A stretch of DNA of 64,000 nucleotides from Ferrimonas gelatinilytica (GTDB lineage: Bacteria; Pseudomonadota; Gammaproteobacteria; Enterobacterales; Shewanellaceae), in the NCBI RefSeq assembly GCF_039544205.1, contig NZ_BAABLF010000005.1, positions 500,958-564,957 of the forward strand. The letters run 5' to 3'. The stretch's first letter is position 1; each line of letters opens with the position of its first letter. Shown in pieces: positions 24,946 through 32,037 of the stretch. The translations under genes and the position numbers were made by a program. The notes under the pieces are model-generated. The model had not been told where the DNA came from, made no database searches, and worked only from the letters and a program-made list of their open reading frames with translations.

Positions 24946-25785
24946 CTACTCGGGCACCATCCACTCCAGCCGGAAGCGAGCCTGGGGAGACTGCGCCAGG
25001 GTCTGGGTCAACCAGGGCAACAGCGTTTGCATCTGCTGCTCCAAGGTCCACGGCGGGTTGATCACGATCATTCCCGAGCCGGTCATTCCCCGCTCGTTGC
25101 TGTCCGAACGCACGCAGAGCTCTATCTGCAGGATCTTACGTACACCGGATTGCTTCAGCTGCCGTTCGATAAAATCGACATCCTGCCGATACACCACCGG
25201 ATACCAGATGGCGTAGGTACCTGTGGCCCAGCGCTTGATCCCCGCCAACACCCCTTTCACCAGATCCCGGTATTCATCCTTGAGCTCGTAGGGCGGGTCG
25301 ATCAATACCACACCGCGGCGCTCCTGCGGGGGAAGGCTGGCCTTCAAACGCTGGTAGCCATCCTCCTTGAAGATCCGAGCACGCCGATCGCCACTAAACT
25401 CCTGCATCAGTCTCGGGTGATCGCTTGGATGCAGTTCGGTCAAGACCAACCTGTCCTGCTCCCGCAACAGGCGCTGAGCGAGCAGAGGACTGCCCGGGTA
25501 GTAGCGCAGATCGCCATTGGGGTTCAACGCTTTTACCGCCTTGAGGTAGGGGTGCAGCGGTTCCGGGCAGTCCTGCTGCCACAAACGCCCTATCCCGTCG
25601 ACATACTCCCCCGTCTTTTCGGCGTGGGCATCTTTGAGATCGTAACGGCCCGCACCGGAGTGGGTGTCGTGGTAAATGAAAGGCTTGGGTTTGGCTTTGA
25701 GCGCCTCGAGGATCAGTGCCTGAACACTGTGCTTAAGCACATCGGCATGGTTGCCCGCATGGTAACTGTGACGGTAGGAGAGCAT
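24946..25785 (-). CDS. rlmJ: 23S rRNA (adenine-2030 N6)-methyltransferase
   Basis: SAM-dependent methyltransferase that modifies A2030 of 23S rRNA, 279 residues. The N-terminus MLSYRHSYHAGNHADVLKH is the family signature; THSGAGRYDL is part of the SAM site, and the catalytic DPPY motif is at residues 163-166. The protein is full length (E. coli RlmJ is 280). It is transcribed away from efpL's terminator as a single gene. Confidence 0.97.
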   Translation of the reverse strand: MLSYRHSYHAGNHADVLKHSVQALILEALKAKPKPFIYHDTHSGAGRYDLKDAHAEKTGEYVDGIGRLWQQDCPEPLHPYLKAVKALNPNGDLRYYPGSPLLAQRLLREQDRLVLTELHPSDHPRLMQEFSGDRRARIFKEDGYQRLKASLPPQERRGVVLIDPPYELKDEYRDLVKGVLAGIKRWATGTYAIWYPVVYRQDVDFIERQLKQSGVRKILQIELCVRSDSNERGMTGSGMIVINPPWTLEQQMQTLLPWLTQTLAQSPQARFRLEWMVPE

Positions 25786-25886
25786 GGATAAACTCGTGAA
25801 GAAAAGTTGCGCCTATTATCGCCCAAGCACGGGGAAAAAACCGCTTCCCGATAGCGCTTGGGGTGAGCAAAGGCCGTGGCTCGACA

Positions 25887-25917
25887 CAAAAAAGCCCGAA
25901 GCAGTGCTTCGGGCTTC
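25887..25917 (-). terminator. Terminator of efpL
   Basis: AAGCCCGAAGC/GCTTCGGGCTT stem with loop AGT. On the minus strand it ends in six T, directly after efpL; on the plus strand there is no T-run. Confidence 0.9.
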
Positions 25918-25932
25918 TCAAAGAGCTGAGGC

Positions 25933-26508
25933 CTATTTGCCGTCGGCACGGCTCATGAACTTCCCTTCGGCGGTGTTGATCTTGATCTTTTCACCGTTGG
26001 AGATGTATTCCGGCACCTGAACCACCAGCCCCGTGGTCAGGGTCGCGGGTTTGGTCCGGGAGGTCGCCGAGGCGCCCTTGATAGAAGGGTCGGTCTCGAC
26101 GATCTCCAGTTCCACGGTGGAGGGCAGTTCAATCGCCACCGGCATCTCATTCACCGTCAGTACCTGCAGGCCCTGGGTCTCCTCGGTGATGTAGAGCAGC
26201 TCCTCGGCGATGCTCACCTTGCTGAAATTGAACGGGGTGTAGTCTTCGTTATCCATGAACACATACTCGTCCCCATCCACGTAGGAGAAGCTGACCTGCC
26301 GTCGACTAAAATCCGCCAGGGTGATCATCTCCTCCGCCTTGAAGCTCTCGTCCGCCTTGGCGCCGGTGGCCACGTCATAGAGGCGCATCCGGTAGAGACT
26401 GGCACCGGCACGACCACTGGGGGTCAGCTTGCTGATCTCTTTAACAAAATACACTTTGCCGTTGTGTTCAATGACGGCATTTTTCTTTACTTCACTGGCC
26501 TTTGGCAT
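25933..26508 (-). CDS. efpL: Elongation factor P-like protein EfpL (YeiP)
   Basis: Paralogue of translation elongation factor P that relieves ribosome stalling at polyproline and related motifs. Three beta-barrel domains in 191 residues; EIVETDPSIKGASATSRTKPATLTTGLVVQVPEYI is split between domains II and III. The loop tip TPSGRAGASLYRM bears Arg33 where true EF-P has the modified lysine, matching EfpL/YeiP. No epmA or epmB modification genes are in view, as expected for an unmodified arginine tip. The start MPKASEVKKN fits the family. Confidence 0.95.
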   Translation of the reverse strand: MPKASEVKKNAVIEHNGKVYFVKEISKLTPSGRAGASLYRMRLYDVATGAKADESFKAEEMITLADFSRRQVSFSYVDGDEYVFMDNEDYTPFNFSKVSIAEELLYITEETQGLQVLTVNEMPVAIELPSTVELEIVETDPSIKGASATSRTKPATLTTGLVVQVPEYISNGEKIKINTAEGKFMSRADGK

Positions 26509-26633
26509 GCTTAAAACGTCCGGTTAGCGTGTTTGCAAGCAAACTACCATTTAATCAGTTTTAGGCAAGTCCCATCGGAGCGTTCTGTAGCCACATGAAA
26601 AGGGCAACGGCAGGAAGCCATCGCCATTCAAAA

Positions 26634-26753
26634 TTAGGACTTGGGGCCGGGAGGTTGGGCCAAGCGATCCGCCAGTTTATCGATGGCCTTATCGACCAGG
26701 GGGCTTACGACGGGCACCAGCAGTGCGGAAACAATCAGGCAGGTCAAAATCAT
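26634..26753 (-). CDS. Putative 39-residue membrane protein
   Basis: Reads MILTCLIVSALLVPVVSPLV then a charged amphipathic stretch (DKAIDKLADRLAQ) ending GPKS. One N-terminal membrane helix is evident. A stop codon precedes the ATG immediately in frame, so this is the only start; no strong Shine-Dalgarno is visible. It resembles the neighbouring 43-residue product in length, the MI- start and the LL.PVV core, which supports both being real and related. A rightward ORF on the opposite strand lacks such features. Function unknown. Confidence 0.45.
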   Translation of the reverse strand: MILTCLIVSALLVPVVSPLVDKAIDKLADRLAQPPGPKS

Positions 26754-26835
26754 TCAGTGGTCATGCCAGCATCCTGCCGACCCTCTCTTCTCATACTTTA
26801 GTCTAATAGGTTAGCAGCCTGACGGCTGAGGCTTA

Positions 26836-26967
26836 TCAATCGTCCTGACGAACGCGGCGCTGTGGCAACCGGGGAGCCGCCGTAAACGCCCAAAGCAAAC
26901 GGGCACCGGGACGGACCAGACGCACCACGGGAATGGCCAACAGGGCCAGTAAAAACGCTTCGATCAT
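26836..26967 (-). CDS. Putative 43-residue membrane protein
   Basis: Reads MIEAFLLALLAIPVVRLVRP followed by a basic, Pro/Arg-rich tail ending RQDD. One hydrophobic helix at the N-terminus, positively charged cytoplasmic tail. GAGGAG lies 7 bases before the ATG, a near-ideal ribosome site, which makes this a convincing gene despite its size. A terminator-like hairpin lies just upstream on the same strand. It sits 82 bases before the related 39-residue ORF and about 330 bases before efpL. Function unknown. Confidence 0.65.
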   Translation of the reverse strand: MIEAFLLALLAIPVVRLVRPGARLLWAFTAAPRLPQRRVRQDD

Positions 26968-26991
26968 CCAGGAACTCCTCACCACCGACAG

Positions 26992-27015
26992 AAAAGCCGG
27001 CTCCTAAGAGCCGGC
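26992..27015 (-). terminator. Terminator-like hairpin upstream of the 43-residue gene
   Basis: GCCGGCTC-CTAA-GAGCCGGC, followed on the minus strand by four T and then, about ten bases on, the ribosome site of the small membrane-protein gene. It could end an upstream minus-strand transcript or act as a leader attenuator. Confidence 0.55.
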
Positions 27016-27293
27016 GGCGCGCATCCTAACAGCCCCTGGTGAAAAAACAAACGGATCCACATCACAGTTTCCCCTCCCATCGAAGCAGATTTCCGAAAAC
27101 TGCTGTTTATAAGACAAAGTTTTCCTGAACTTAATCCGAATGAGCCTTTGCCTAACGGCGGCACAGGCTTTTCTCTTAATCCTTTGTACGCCATTCAACT
27201 CGCGCCCTGGCGCAAAGCCAGGCCAGACCGCTATTCATACATTTATTAACAATTCGTTGAGCGTTATCCCCTCAAAACCCCATGCCAGCTTCA

Positions 27294-27396
27294 TATAATG
27301 GTGCCTGCCGTGTGAGGTAACGCATTACAGAACCTTCACACAGGTCCCCTTGGTTTCTCTTCCTCTGTGGGCACCCGAACGGGTGCTTTTTTTTTT
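27294..27396 (+). ncRNA. Candidate small RNA upstream of the G3P dehydrogenase gene
   Basis: A perfect -10 box TATAAT (27294-27299) is followed, about 7 bases on, by roughly 90 nt that end in a strong terminator. The body forms a stem GTGTGAGGT (27310-27318) with ACC-T-TCACAC (27332-27341, one bulged base), then a single-stranded pyrimidine-rich stretch (TTGGTTTCTCTTCCTC) before the terminator, the usual layout of an Hfq-type small RNA. The -35 region is weak. It could instead be a leader that terminates before the downstream gene; the 10-T terminator makes full read-through unlikely. No known RNA family recognised. Confidence 0.55.
27370..27396 (+). terminator. Strong Rho-independent terminator of the small-RNA candidate
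   Basis: GCACCC-GAAC-GGGTGC followed by ten T. It acts rightward only and separates the RNA candidate from the next gene by about 85 bases. Confidence 0.9.
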
Positions 27397-27482
27397 GCGC
27401 TTTTCATCTCCTGCTCAAGCCCCTCGCCCACATCCATATAAACTGAAGATAATCTTCGTTTCGCAACCGGTGAGGAAAGCCG

Positions 27483-29027
27483 ATGGGCAACGCATCTCGA
27501 CAAGGGTCGCTCAAGCCCCCTCCCAGCCTGACCGAGGTGGTGACCCGCACCCGGGCCTCACTGCACCGGCAGCCCCGTTACGATGTGATCGTCATTGGCG
27601 GGGGGATCACCGGAGCCGGGATCGCCCGGGAGAGTGCCCGACGTGGCTGGCGCACCCTCCTGCTGGAGCGGGATGATTTTGCCGGCGGCACCTCCAGCGT
27701 CAGCTCCAAGATGGTCCATGGCGGCCTGCGCTACCTGGCCCAGGGCCAGTGGCGCCTGACCCGGGAGGCCGCACAGCAAAGGGAGGCTCTGGTACACCGA
27801 TGGCCGGATCTCATCACCCCCACGCCTTACTACTACCTCTACCAGCCCAACGACTGGCGCCAGAGGATAGCCTTACCCATCTGCCTGATGCTGTACCACT
27901 GGCTCTCAGGGGCCCCCTCCCACCATCGACCCAGCCACCATGATGCCGAAGCTCTGCGTGGGCGCTTCGCACCACTGGCGCTGCCTGACCATTCGCAGGC
28001 ATGGCAATACTATGACGCCCTGTGCGACGACAGCGCCCTGGTCCTACGTACGCTCCAGGAAGCAGCGGTGCATGGTGCAGAACTCAGCCACTACACACCG
28101 GTAACGGGCCTACTACGCCGGCAGGGAAACGTATGTGGTGTTTGCGTACGAATCGCGGAGCAGGAGAAGCCATTAGAAGCGTCGATGGTGATCAACGCCA
28201 CCGGCGTGTGGGCGGATGCTCTGGCTCCACTGCCGCCGGGTTGCCGACTGCGGCCCCTTCGTGGCAGCCACCTGATGTTCCACCGCCGGGATCTCCCCCT
28301 GGCGGCGGCCCTGACGCTACATCATCCCAAGGATAATCGGGTGGTGTTCTGTTACCCCTGGAGGGGCCACAGCGTCATCGGCACCACAGATCTGGATCAC
28401 CTGGCGGATAAGTCAGAGCCCGCCCGCATGAGTTCCGCCGAGCGTGATTACCTGATGGCCCTGCTGCCACAGTTGGGCCTGAAGACTGATCTTCCGGTGC
28501 TGGCCAGCTGGTCCGGACTCAGGCCCATCTTGCAACCGCTCAACACCAAACAGACCCCCTCTTCCGCCAGCCGCGAGCACCTGGTGTGGGAGGAGTCGGG
28601 TCTGGTCAACATCACCGGCGGGAAACTGACCACCTTCGTCCCCATGGCCGACGAGACCCTCGCCCTGGCCGAGTCTCAGGGACGGCTGCCTGCGGCCCGG
28701 CCAGCAGAGGACCAGGTCCTGGGTCCTCCACGGCTGGAACCGGGCACCGCCATCGGTGACAGTGACATCCAGGATTCCACCCTGAGCTACTGGGCAGAAC
28801 ACGGCGCCATCGTTCAGTTGGCGGATCTGCTGGTGCGTCGTACCCGGCTGGCCTGGACGCTCGGCCCGGATTTAGAACGGTTTCAAGGCCCGATACGAAC
28901 CGCTTGTCAAAAACAGCTGGGGTGGTCCGACTCCCACTGGCAGGCTCAGTGGCAGGGGATGCTGGCCCAATCCTGCTCAGCAGAATACGCCGCGTCCGAA
29001 ACTGGGCCCATGACACTCTCGCGGTAA
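27483..29027 (+). CDS. glpD: FAD-dependent glycerol-3-phosphate dehydrogenase family protein
   Basis: Membrane-associated flavoenzyme family that oxidises sn-glycerol 3-phosphate to dihydroxyacetone phosphate and feeds the quinone pool. 514 residues. The FAD dinucleotide fold is at about 34-60 (YDVIVIGGGITGAGIARES), followed by GTSSVSSKMVHGGLRYLA, the family signature, and a C-terminal cap (about 390-510). The N-terminal 30 residues before the Rossmann fold are extra and hydrophilic. No glpF, glpK or glpR lies nearby, so it may be a paralogue rather than the main GlpD. GAGGAAAG lies 5 bases before the ATG. Confidence 0.87.
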   Translation: MGNASRQGSLKPPPSLTEVVTRTRASLHRQPRYDVIVIGGGITGAGIARESARRGWRTLLLERDDFAGGTSSVSSKMVHGGLRYLAQGQWRLTREAAQQREALVHRWPDLITPTPYYYLYQPNDWRQRIALPICLMLYHWLSGAPSHHRPSHHDAEALRGRFAPLALPDHSQAWQYYDALCDDSALVLRTLQEAAVHGAELSHYTPVTGLLRRQGNVCGVCVRIAEQEKPLEASMVINATGVWADALAPLPPGCRLRPLRGSHLMFHRRDLPLAAALTLHHPKDNRVVFCYPWRGHSVIGTTDLDHLADKSEPARMSSAERDYLMALLPQLGLKTDLPVLASWSGLRPILQPLNTKQTPSSASREHLVWEESGLVNITGGKLTTFVPMADETLALAESQGRLPAARPAEDQVLGPPRLEPGTAIGDSDIQDSTLSYWAEHGAIVQLADLLVRRTRLAWTLGPDLERFQGPIRTACQKQLGWSDSHWQAQWQGMLAQSCSAEYAASETGPMTLSR

Positions 29028-29117
29028 GCCATCACGGGCTAACCGGGTCGAAGCGCAGCAGCAGGAATCGATGCTGAGGCGTACGCTCAGCCGCCTCTCC
29101 CTTACGCCACCAAGAGA

Positions 29118-29606
29118 TTACGCCCGATGAATCGCCTGCTGACGGTCCCGGCGCTCTGCGTCCGGGTCTTCCACACTGGGGGTCTGCGCGATCTGAGCCT
29201 GGTAGGAAAGGGGCAAGCCCAGCTCTCTGGCGCCCTGCAGCACATGGGCCTGGTACCAGTCAAAGGGTTGTAAGCTGAAGTCATGTCGCGTCGCGACGTA
29301 GAGAAACGCTGTGGGCGCCCCCTCCCCCGGGAGTAGCAGGGAGCGGTGACAATATCCCTGCCCCACCCCTTCAATGCGATCCAGGGTCGCCTTGGCCAGA
29401 TCATCGATCCAGTAGAGGGCACCCCAGAGCCGGTGGCGAGGGTCGCCGGTATAGAAGGCATCGCATTTCCCGCTGCCATCCTGGCCGACCTTGTGAAAAC
29501 GCAACTGGTATCCGGCCAGAGCCAGGGCGCCAAGCCGCCGCGCGCCGGCCACCCGGGCAGCGAGCCGACGGCTGGACATGTTTGAGCCGTACGCGTAGTA
29601 ATACAT
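29118..29606 (-). CDS. Gamma-glutamylcyclotransferase-like protein
   Basis: Small cytoplasmic enzyme of the GGCT/AIG2 fold, 162 residues. The start MYYYAYGSNMSSRRL gives the substrate-binding YGSN loop, and Glu79 in LDRIEGVGQGY is the expected catalytic acid. Family members release 5-oxoproline from gamma-glutamyl amino acids or related amines. The ATG is preceded by GGAGAAGAG; a longer reading that starts upstream would add an unrelated arginine-rich segment. The last 30 residues (SVEDPDAERRDRQQAIHRA) are a charged tail. Single gene. Confidence 0.85.
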   Translation of the reverse strand: MYYYAYGSNMSSRRLAARVAGARRLGALALAGYQLRFHKVGQDGSGKCDAFYTGDPRHRLWGALYWIDDLAKATLDRIEGVGQGYCHRSLLLPGEGAPTAFLYVATRHDFSLQPFDWYQAHVLQGARELGLPLSYQAQIAQTPSVEDPDAERRDRQQAIHRA

Positions 29607-29668
29607 CTCTTCTCCATCCACATGTTCCTGTCCAGCGTAACAAACAGCCGCCAGGACAAACAAAGTTG

Positions 29669-29697
29669 TTGCCAACATGCAACCCGACCGATATAGT
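29669..29697 (+). promoter_or_regulatory. Strong sigma-70 promoter
   Basis: TTGCCA, a 17-bp spacer and TATAGT, five of six matches in each box. Transcription would begin near 29704 and run through two overlapping short frames and then the 55-residue gene at 29944, giving a leader of about 240 nt. Confidence 0.65.
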
Positions 29698-29751
29698 CTC
29701 TCCTCCTTCCTATCCCAACAGGGATCTGGCAGCGCCCTCCCGGCGCGGCCC

Positions 29752-29896
29752 ATGCCAAACGGCATGGAGAATGAGCAAGCTGAATTAACGCAAGACGATG
29801 CGCCACAAGGGTGATGTGCGCGCCCATCTGACCAACCTCGATTCCTCTCTAGAGCGTTTTAAGACCCTTCGTCGTACGGTAACTCGGCTTATTTAA
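29752..29896 (+). other. Two overlapping short frames in the leader of the 55-residue gene
   Basis: ATG 29752 opens a 20-residue frame (MPNGMENEQAELTQDDAPQG, stop at 29812). ATG 29798 opens a 32-residue frame (MRHKGDVRAHLTNLDSSLER, continuing FKTLRRTVTRLI). Joined by a one-base shift they would make an acidic-then-basic protein of about 48 residues. It could be a small gene, a pair of regulatory leader peptides or a decayed gene; I cannot choose between them. No ribosome site is clear for either. Confidence 0.3.
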
Positions 29897-29943
29897 CCCT
29901 ATGCTCAATGCACTGCGTTTGAGCCTGATTAAGTGAGTTTTAT

Positions 29944-30111
29944 ATGACCGTAACCATTAACGGTGCCACCGTGACCATCGCGTACCCGGTGCACTCCATC
30001 TCGGTACACAAGAACCGGGTCGCCTTCGAAGATGCCCAGGGCGGCAAGCATGCGGAACTGAACAGCGCCCAGCAGCGCCGTGATTTCATCGACCTGCTAA
30101 CCCATAACTGA
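29944..30111 (+). CDS. Small protein of unknown function, 55 residues
   Basis: Starts MTVTINGATVTIAYPVHSIS and ends RRDFIDLLTHN. It has no membrane segment; alternating Val/Thr/Ile residues at the start suggest two or three beta strands, followed by a polar stretch and one helix (SAQQRRDFIDLL). AAGTGAG lies about 8 bases upstream of the ATG. A strong promoter 250 bases upstream reads toward it. I know no family for it. Confidence 0.6.
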   Translation: MTVTINGATVTIAYPVHSISVHKNRVAFEDAQGGKHAELNSAQQRRDFIDLLTHN

Positions 30112-30238
30112 GTCCTGAAACGCCCGCCGCCCCGCCACGCTTTATCATGGGAATCCTGCCCGGTAACCGGATCGGAATCGCGGCAGGGGGGCACGAGGCC
30201 TGATATACTGCCGCCAATTTCATACCGAGGTACCCGCC

Positions 30239-30601
30239 ATGAGCGCCGACAACATTAAAAGTTTTTACAGCCAGAACAGCGAGCAACGCTACGACCTCGT
30301 GATTGCTCAAGCCAAGGCCCAGGGCAATCTATGGACGCTGGCTGACGACCAGGGATGCGTCATCGTTGAATCCGGCAAGGATGAGCAGTGTCTGGTGGTT
30401 TGGCATGACGAAGCGATCGCCCAGGACTGGGCTCAGAACGACTTCGACGGCTGCCGTCCCCTGGCGATCACCCTGGACGACTTCATCGCCAAGTGGGCCC
30501 CCGGTATGACCCAGGATGGCTTTGATGTGGCCGTTGCTCCCAGCCTCGCCGGCGAAGGGATCGTGGTCGCGCCCCAGGAACTGGCGGACGACCTGGCCTA
30601 A
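30239..30601 (+). CDS. DUF2750 domain protein
   Basis: Cytoplasmic protein of 120 residues matching the uncharacterised DUF2750 family. Typical features are the segments LWTLADDQGCVIVES, CLVVWHDEAIAQDWA and the acidic character throughout, with the C-terminal GFDVAVAPSLAGEGIVV. GAGG lies 10 bases before the ATG, and TATACT at 30204-30209 is a likely -10. A terminator closes the gene. No biochemical role is known. Confidence 0.8.
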   Translation: MSADNIKSFYSQNSEQRYDLVIAQAKAQGNLWTLADDQGCVIVESGKDEQCLVVWHDEAIAQDWAQNDFDGCRPLAITLDDFIAKWAPGMTQDGFDVAVAPSLAGEGIVVAPQELADDLA

Positions 30602-30624
30602 GCCCCGGCAACGCGCCTTTCAAT

Positions 30625-30661
30625 AAAAAACGCCACAACCTCCGGGTTGTGGCGTTTTTTT
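30625..30661 (+). terminator. Rho-independent terminator after the DUF2750 gene
   Basis: AACGCCACAACC pairs with GGTTGTGGCGTT and is followed by seven T. Confidence 0.93.
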
Positions 30662-30786
30662 GTCGCTAAGAAGCCGGCCCCTGCCCGATGAAGCAACGGG
30701 ATAATGGTCACCGACTCTACATCCGCCGTATTTCATGTTATCCCTAATAGAGAGGCAGTAAGGACGCAGGCGCAGGATAGTACCCC

Positions 30787-31689
30787 ATGCAGAACACCTA
30801 TATTCCCGAACTGATGCACTGGTACCAGAGTGGCCAACTAAGAACCATTCAGGGCCACCAACTTTTCTATGGCTTACAGGGCGAGGGGCCTGTGCTTGTC
30901 CTGCTGCACGGGTTTCCCTCCTCCAGTTGGGATTGGCAATACCTGCTGCCGATGCTGACGCCTCACTACCGGGTGCTCTACCTGGATATGTTGGGCTTTG
31001 GGTTCAGCGACAAACCACGTATCGGCTACGGGATCCATGAGCAGGCGGACCGCGTCCTGGCCCTGATGCAGCATCTCAGCCTCAAACATGCCCACCTGCT
31101 GGCCCATGACTACGGCGATACGGTGGCACAGGAGCTCCTGGCGCGGCAGCGCCGGGGCAACAGCCCGGTCTACTGGCACTCCTGTGCCCTGCTTAATGGT
31201 GGCTTGTTTCCGGAAGCCCATCACCCCCTCAAGGTGCAGAAACTTCTCGCCGGTCCACTGGGGCCGCTGATAGTCCCGCTGCTGAGCCGCAAGCGCTTTG
31301 AACGCAGCATGATGCAGATCTGGGGCAATACCCCCCCGTCCCAAAATACGTTGCTGGGGATGTGGCAACTGCTCAACTACCACAACGGCACCCGTGTGAT
31401 GCCGAAACTGCTGAGCTACATGGAACAGCGTCGCCTCTCCCGTGCCCGCTGGGTCAATGCCTTGAGCACCTGCCCGGTACCCCTGATGCTGATCGATGGC
31501 ACCAAAGATCCCATCTCCGGCGAGTCCCTGGTGACACGCTTTCGTCAGCTTTGCCCGAACGCAGAATTAGTCACGCTGGAGGGGGTAGGCCACTACCCAC
31601 AGCTGGAAGCCCCTGAGCAGGTGTTCGAGGCATACCAAGAGTTTCGTGCCCGACTGGAACAGAACGAAACGGTCAGCCATTGGGCCTGA
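30787..31689 (+). CDS. Alpha/beta hydrolase, MEST/epoxide hydrolase-like
   Basis: Hydrolase of 300 residues with an aspartate nucleophile. The oxyanion-hole motif is LLHGFPSSSWDW (about residue 39), the nucleophile elbow is AHDYGDTVAQELL with Asp108, and the histidine is His269 in EGVGHYPQLEAPE. The HDYGDTVAQELL sequence is especially close to the animal MEST/PEG1 group rather than classic haloalkane dehalogenases. Asp nucleophiles serve epoxide hydrolysis or dehalogenation; the real substrate is unknown. Monocistronic, convergent with the small membrane-protein gene that follows. Confidence 0.88.
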   Translation: MQNTYIPELMHWYQSGQLRTIQGHQLFYGLQGEGPVLVLLHGFPSSSWDWQYLLPMLTPHYRVLYLDMLGFGFSDKPRIGYGIHEQADRVLALMQHLSLKHAHLLAHDYGDTVAQELLARQRRGNSPVYWHSCALLNGGLFPEAHHPLKVQKLLAGPLGPLIVPLLSRKRFERSMMQIWGNTPPSQNTLLGMWQLLNYHNGTRVMPKLLSYMEQRRLSRARWVNALSTCPVPLMLIDGTKDPISGESLVTRFRQLCPNAELVTLEGVGHYPQLEAPEQVFEAYQEFRARLEQNETVSHWA

Positions 31690-31695
31690 CCAGAC

Positions 31696-31911
31696 TCAGG
31701 ACTGAGCCCGCTCCGCGCCACGGTCGGCACGCAGGACCAAAATCACGATGTAAACGAATCCAAGGGGGGGAAGAAAACTCAGTAGCAGCGCGGTGAGGAT
31801 AATGCGCCAGGAGTGTTCACTGCACTCGTTAGCGAGGTAGGCACTGAAGCCCACCACCATTACCGTAGAAATCAGCAAAAAATGAACCCAAAACTCCGTC
31901 AATAATGCCAT
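31696..31911 (-). CDS. Small two-helix membrane protein, 71 residues
   Basis: Unrecognised inner-membrane protein with two hydrophobic helices, about 8-26 (VHFLLISTVMVVGFSAYLA) and 36-60 (IILTALLLSFLPPLGFVYIV), and a charged cytoplasmic end RADRGAERAQS. A loop with one cysteine (ANECSEHS) lies between the helices. GGAGG sits 6 bases before the ATG, so translation is likely efficient. It lies next to, and on the same strand as, the MgtE-like gene but 3' of the convergent hydrolase; no functional link is visible. Confidence 0.7.
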   Translation of the reverse strand: MALLTEFWVHFLLISTVMVVGFSAYLANECSEHSWRIILTALLLSFLPPLGFVYIVILVLRADRGAERAQS

Positions 31912-32037
31912 GCGATCCTCCTTTTCTATCGCTCATGTATGCACTATATCAGTCAAACTGGCCCCTGTGGGGCCTGATTCGGTGGCCGAAGGTTATCCTT
32001 CCATTACTTGATTTATTCATATAAGACAGATAAATAG

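Noticed and set aside
26595..26801. 68-codon plus-strand frame in the efpL upstream gap
   Set aside because: No membrane, signal or domain features; the opposite strand codes a more convincing small membrane protein.
27004..27198. Two overlapping minus-strand frames of 60-70 codons upstream of the small membrane genes
   Set aside because: No ribosome site and mixed composition; they run through the terminator hairpin.
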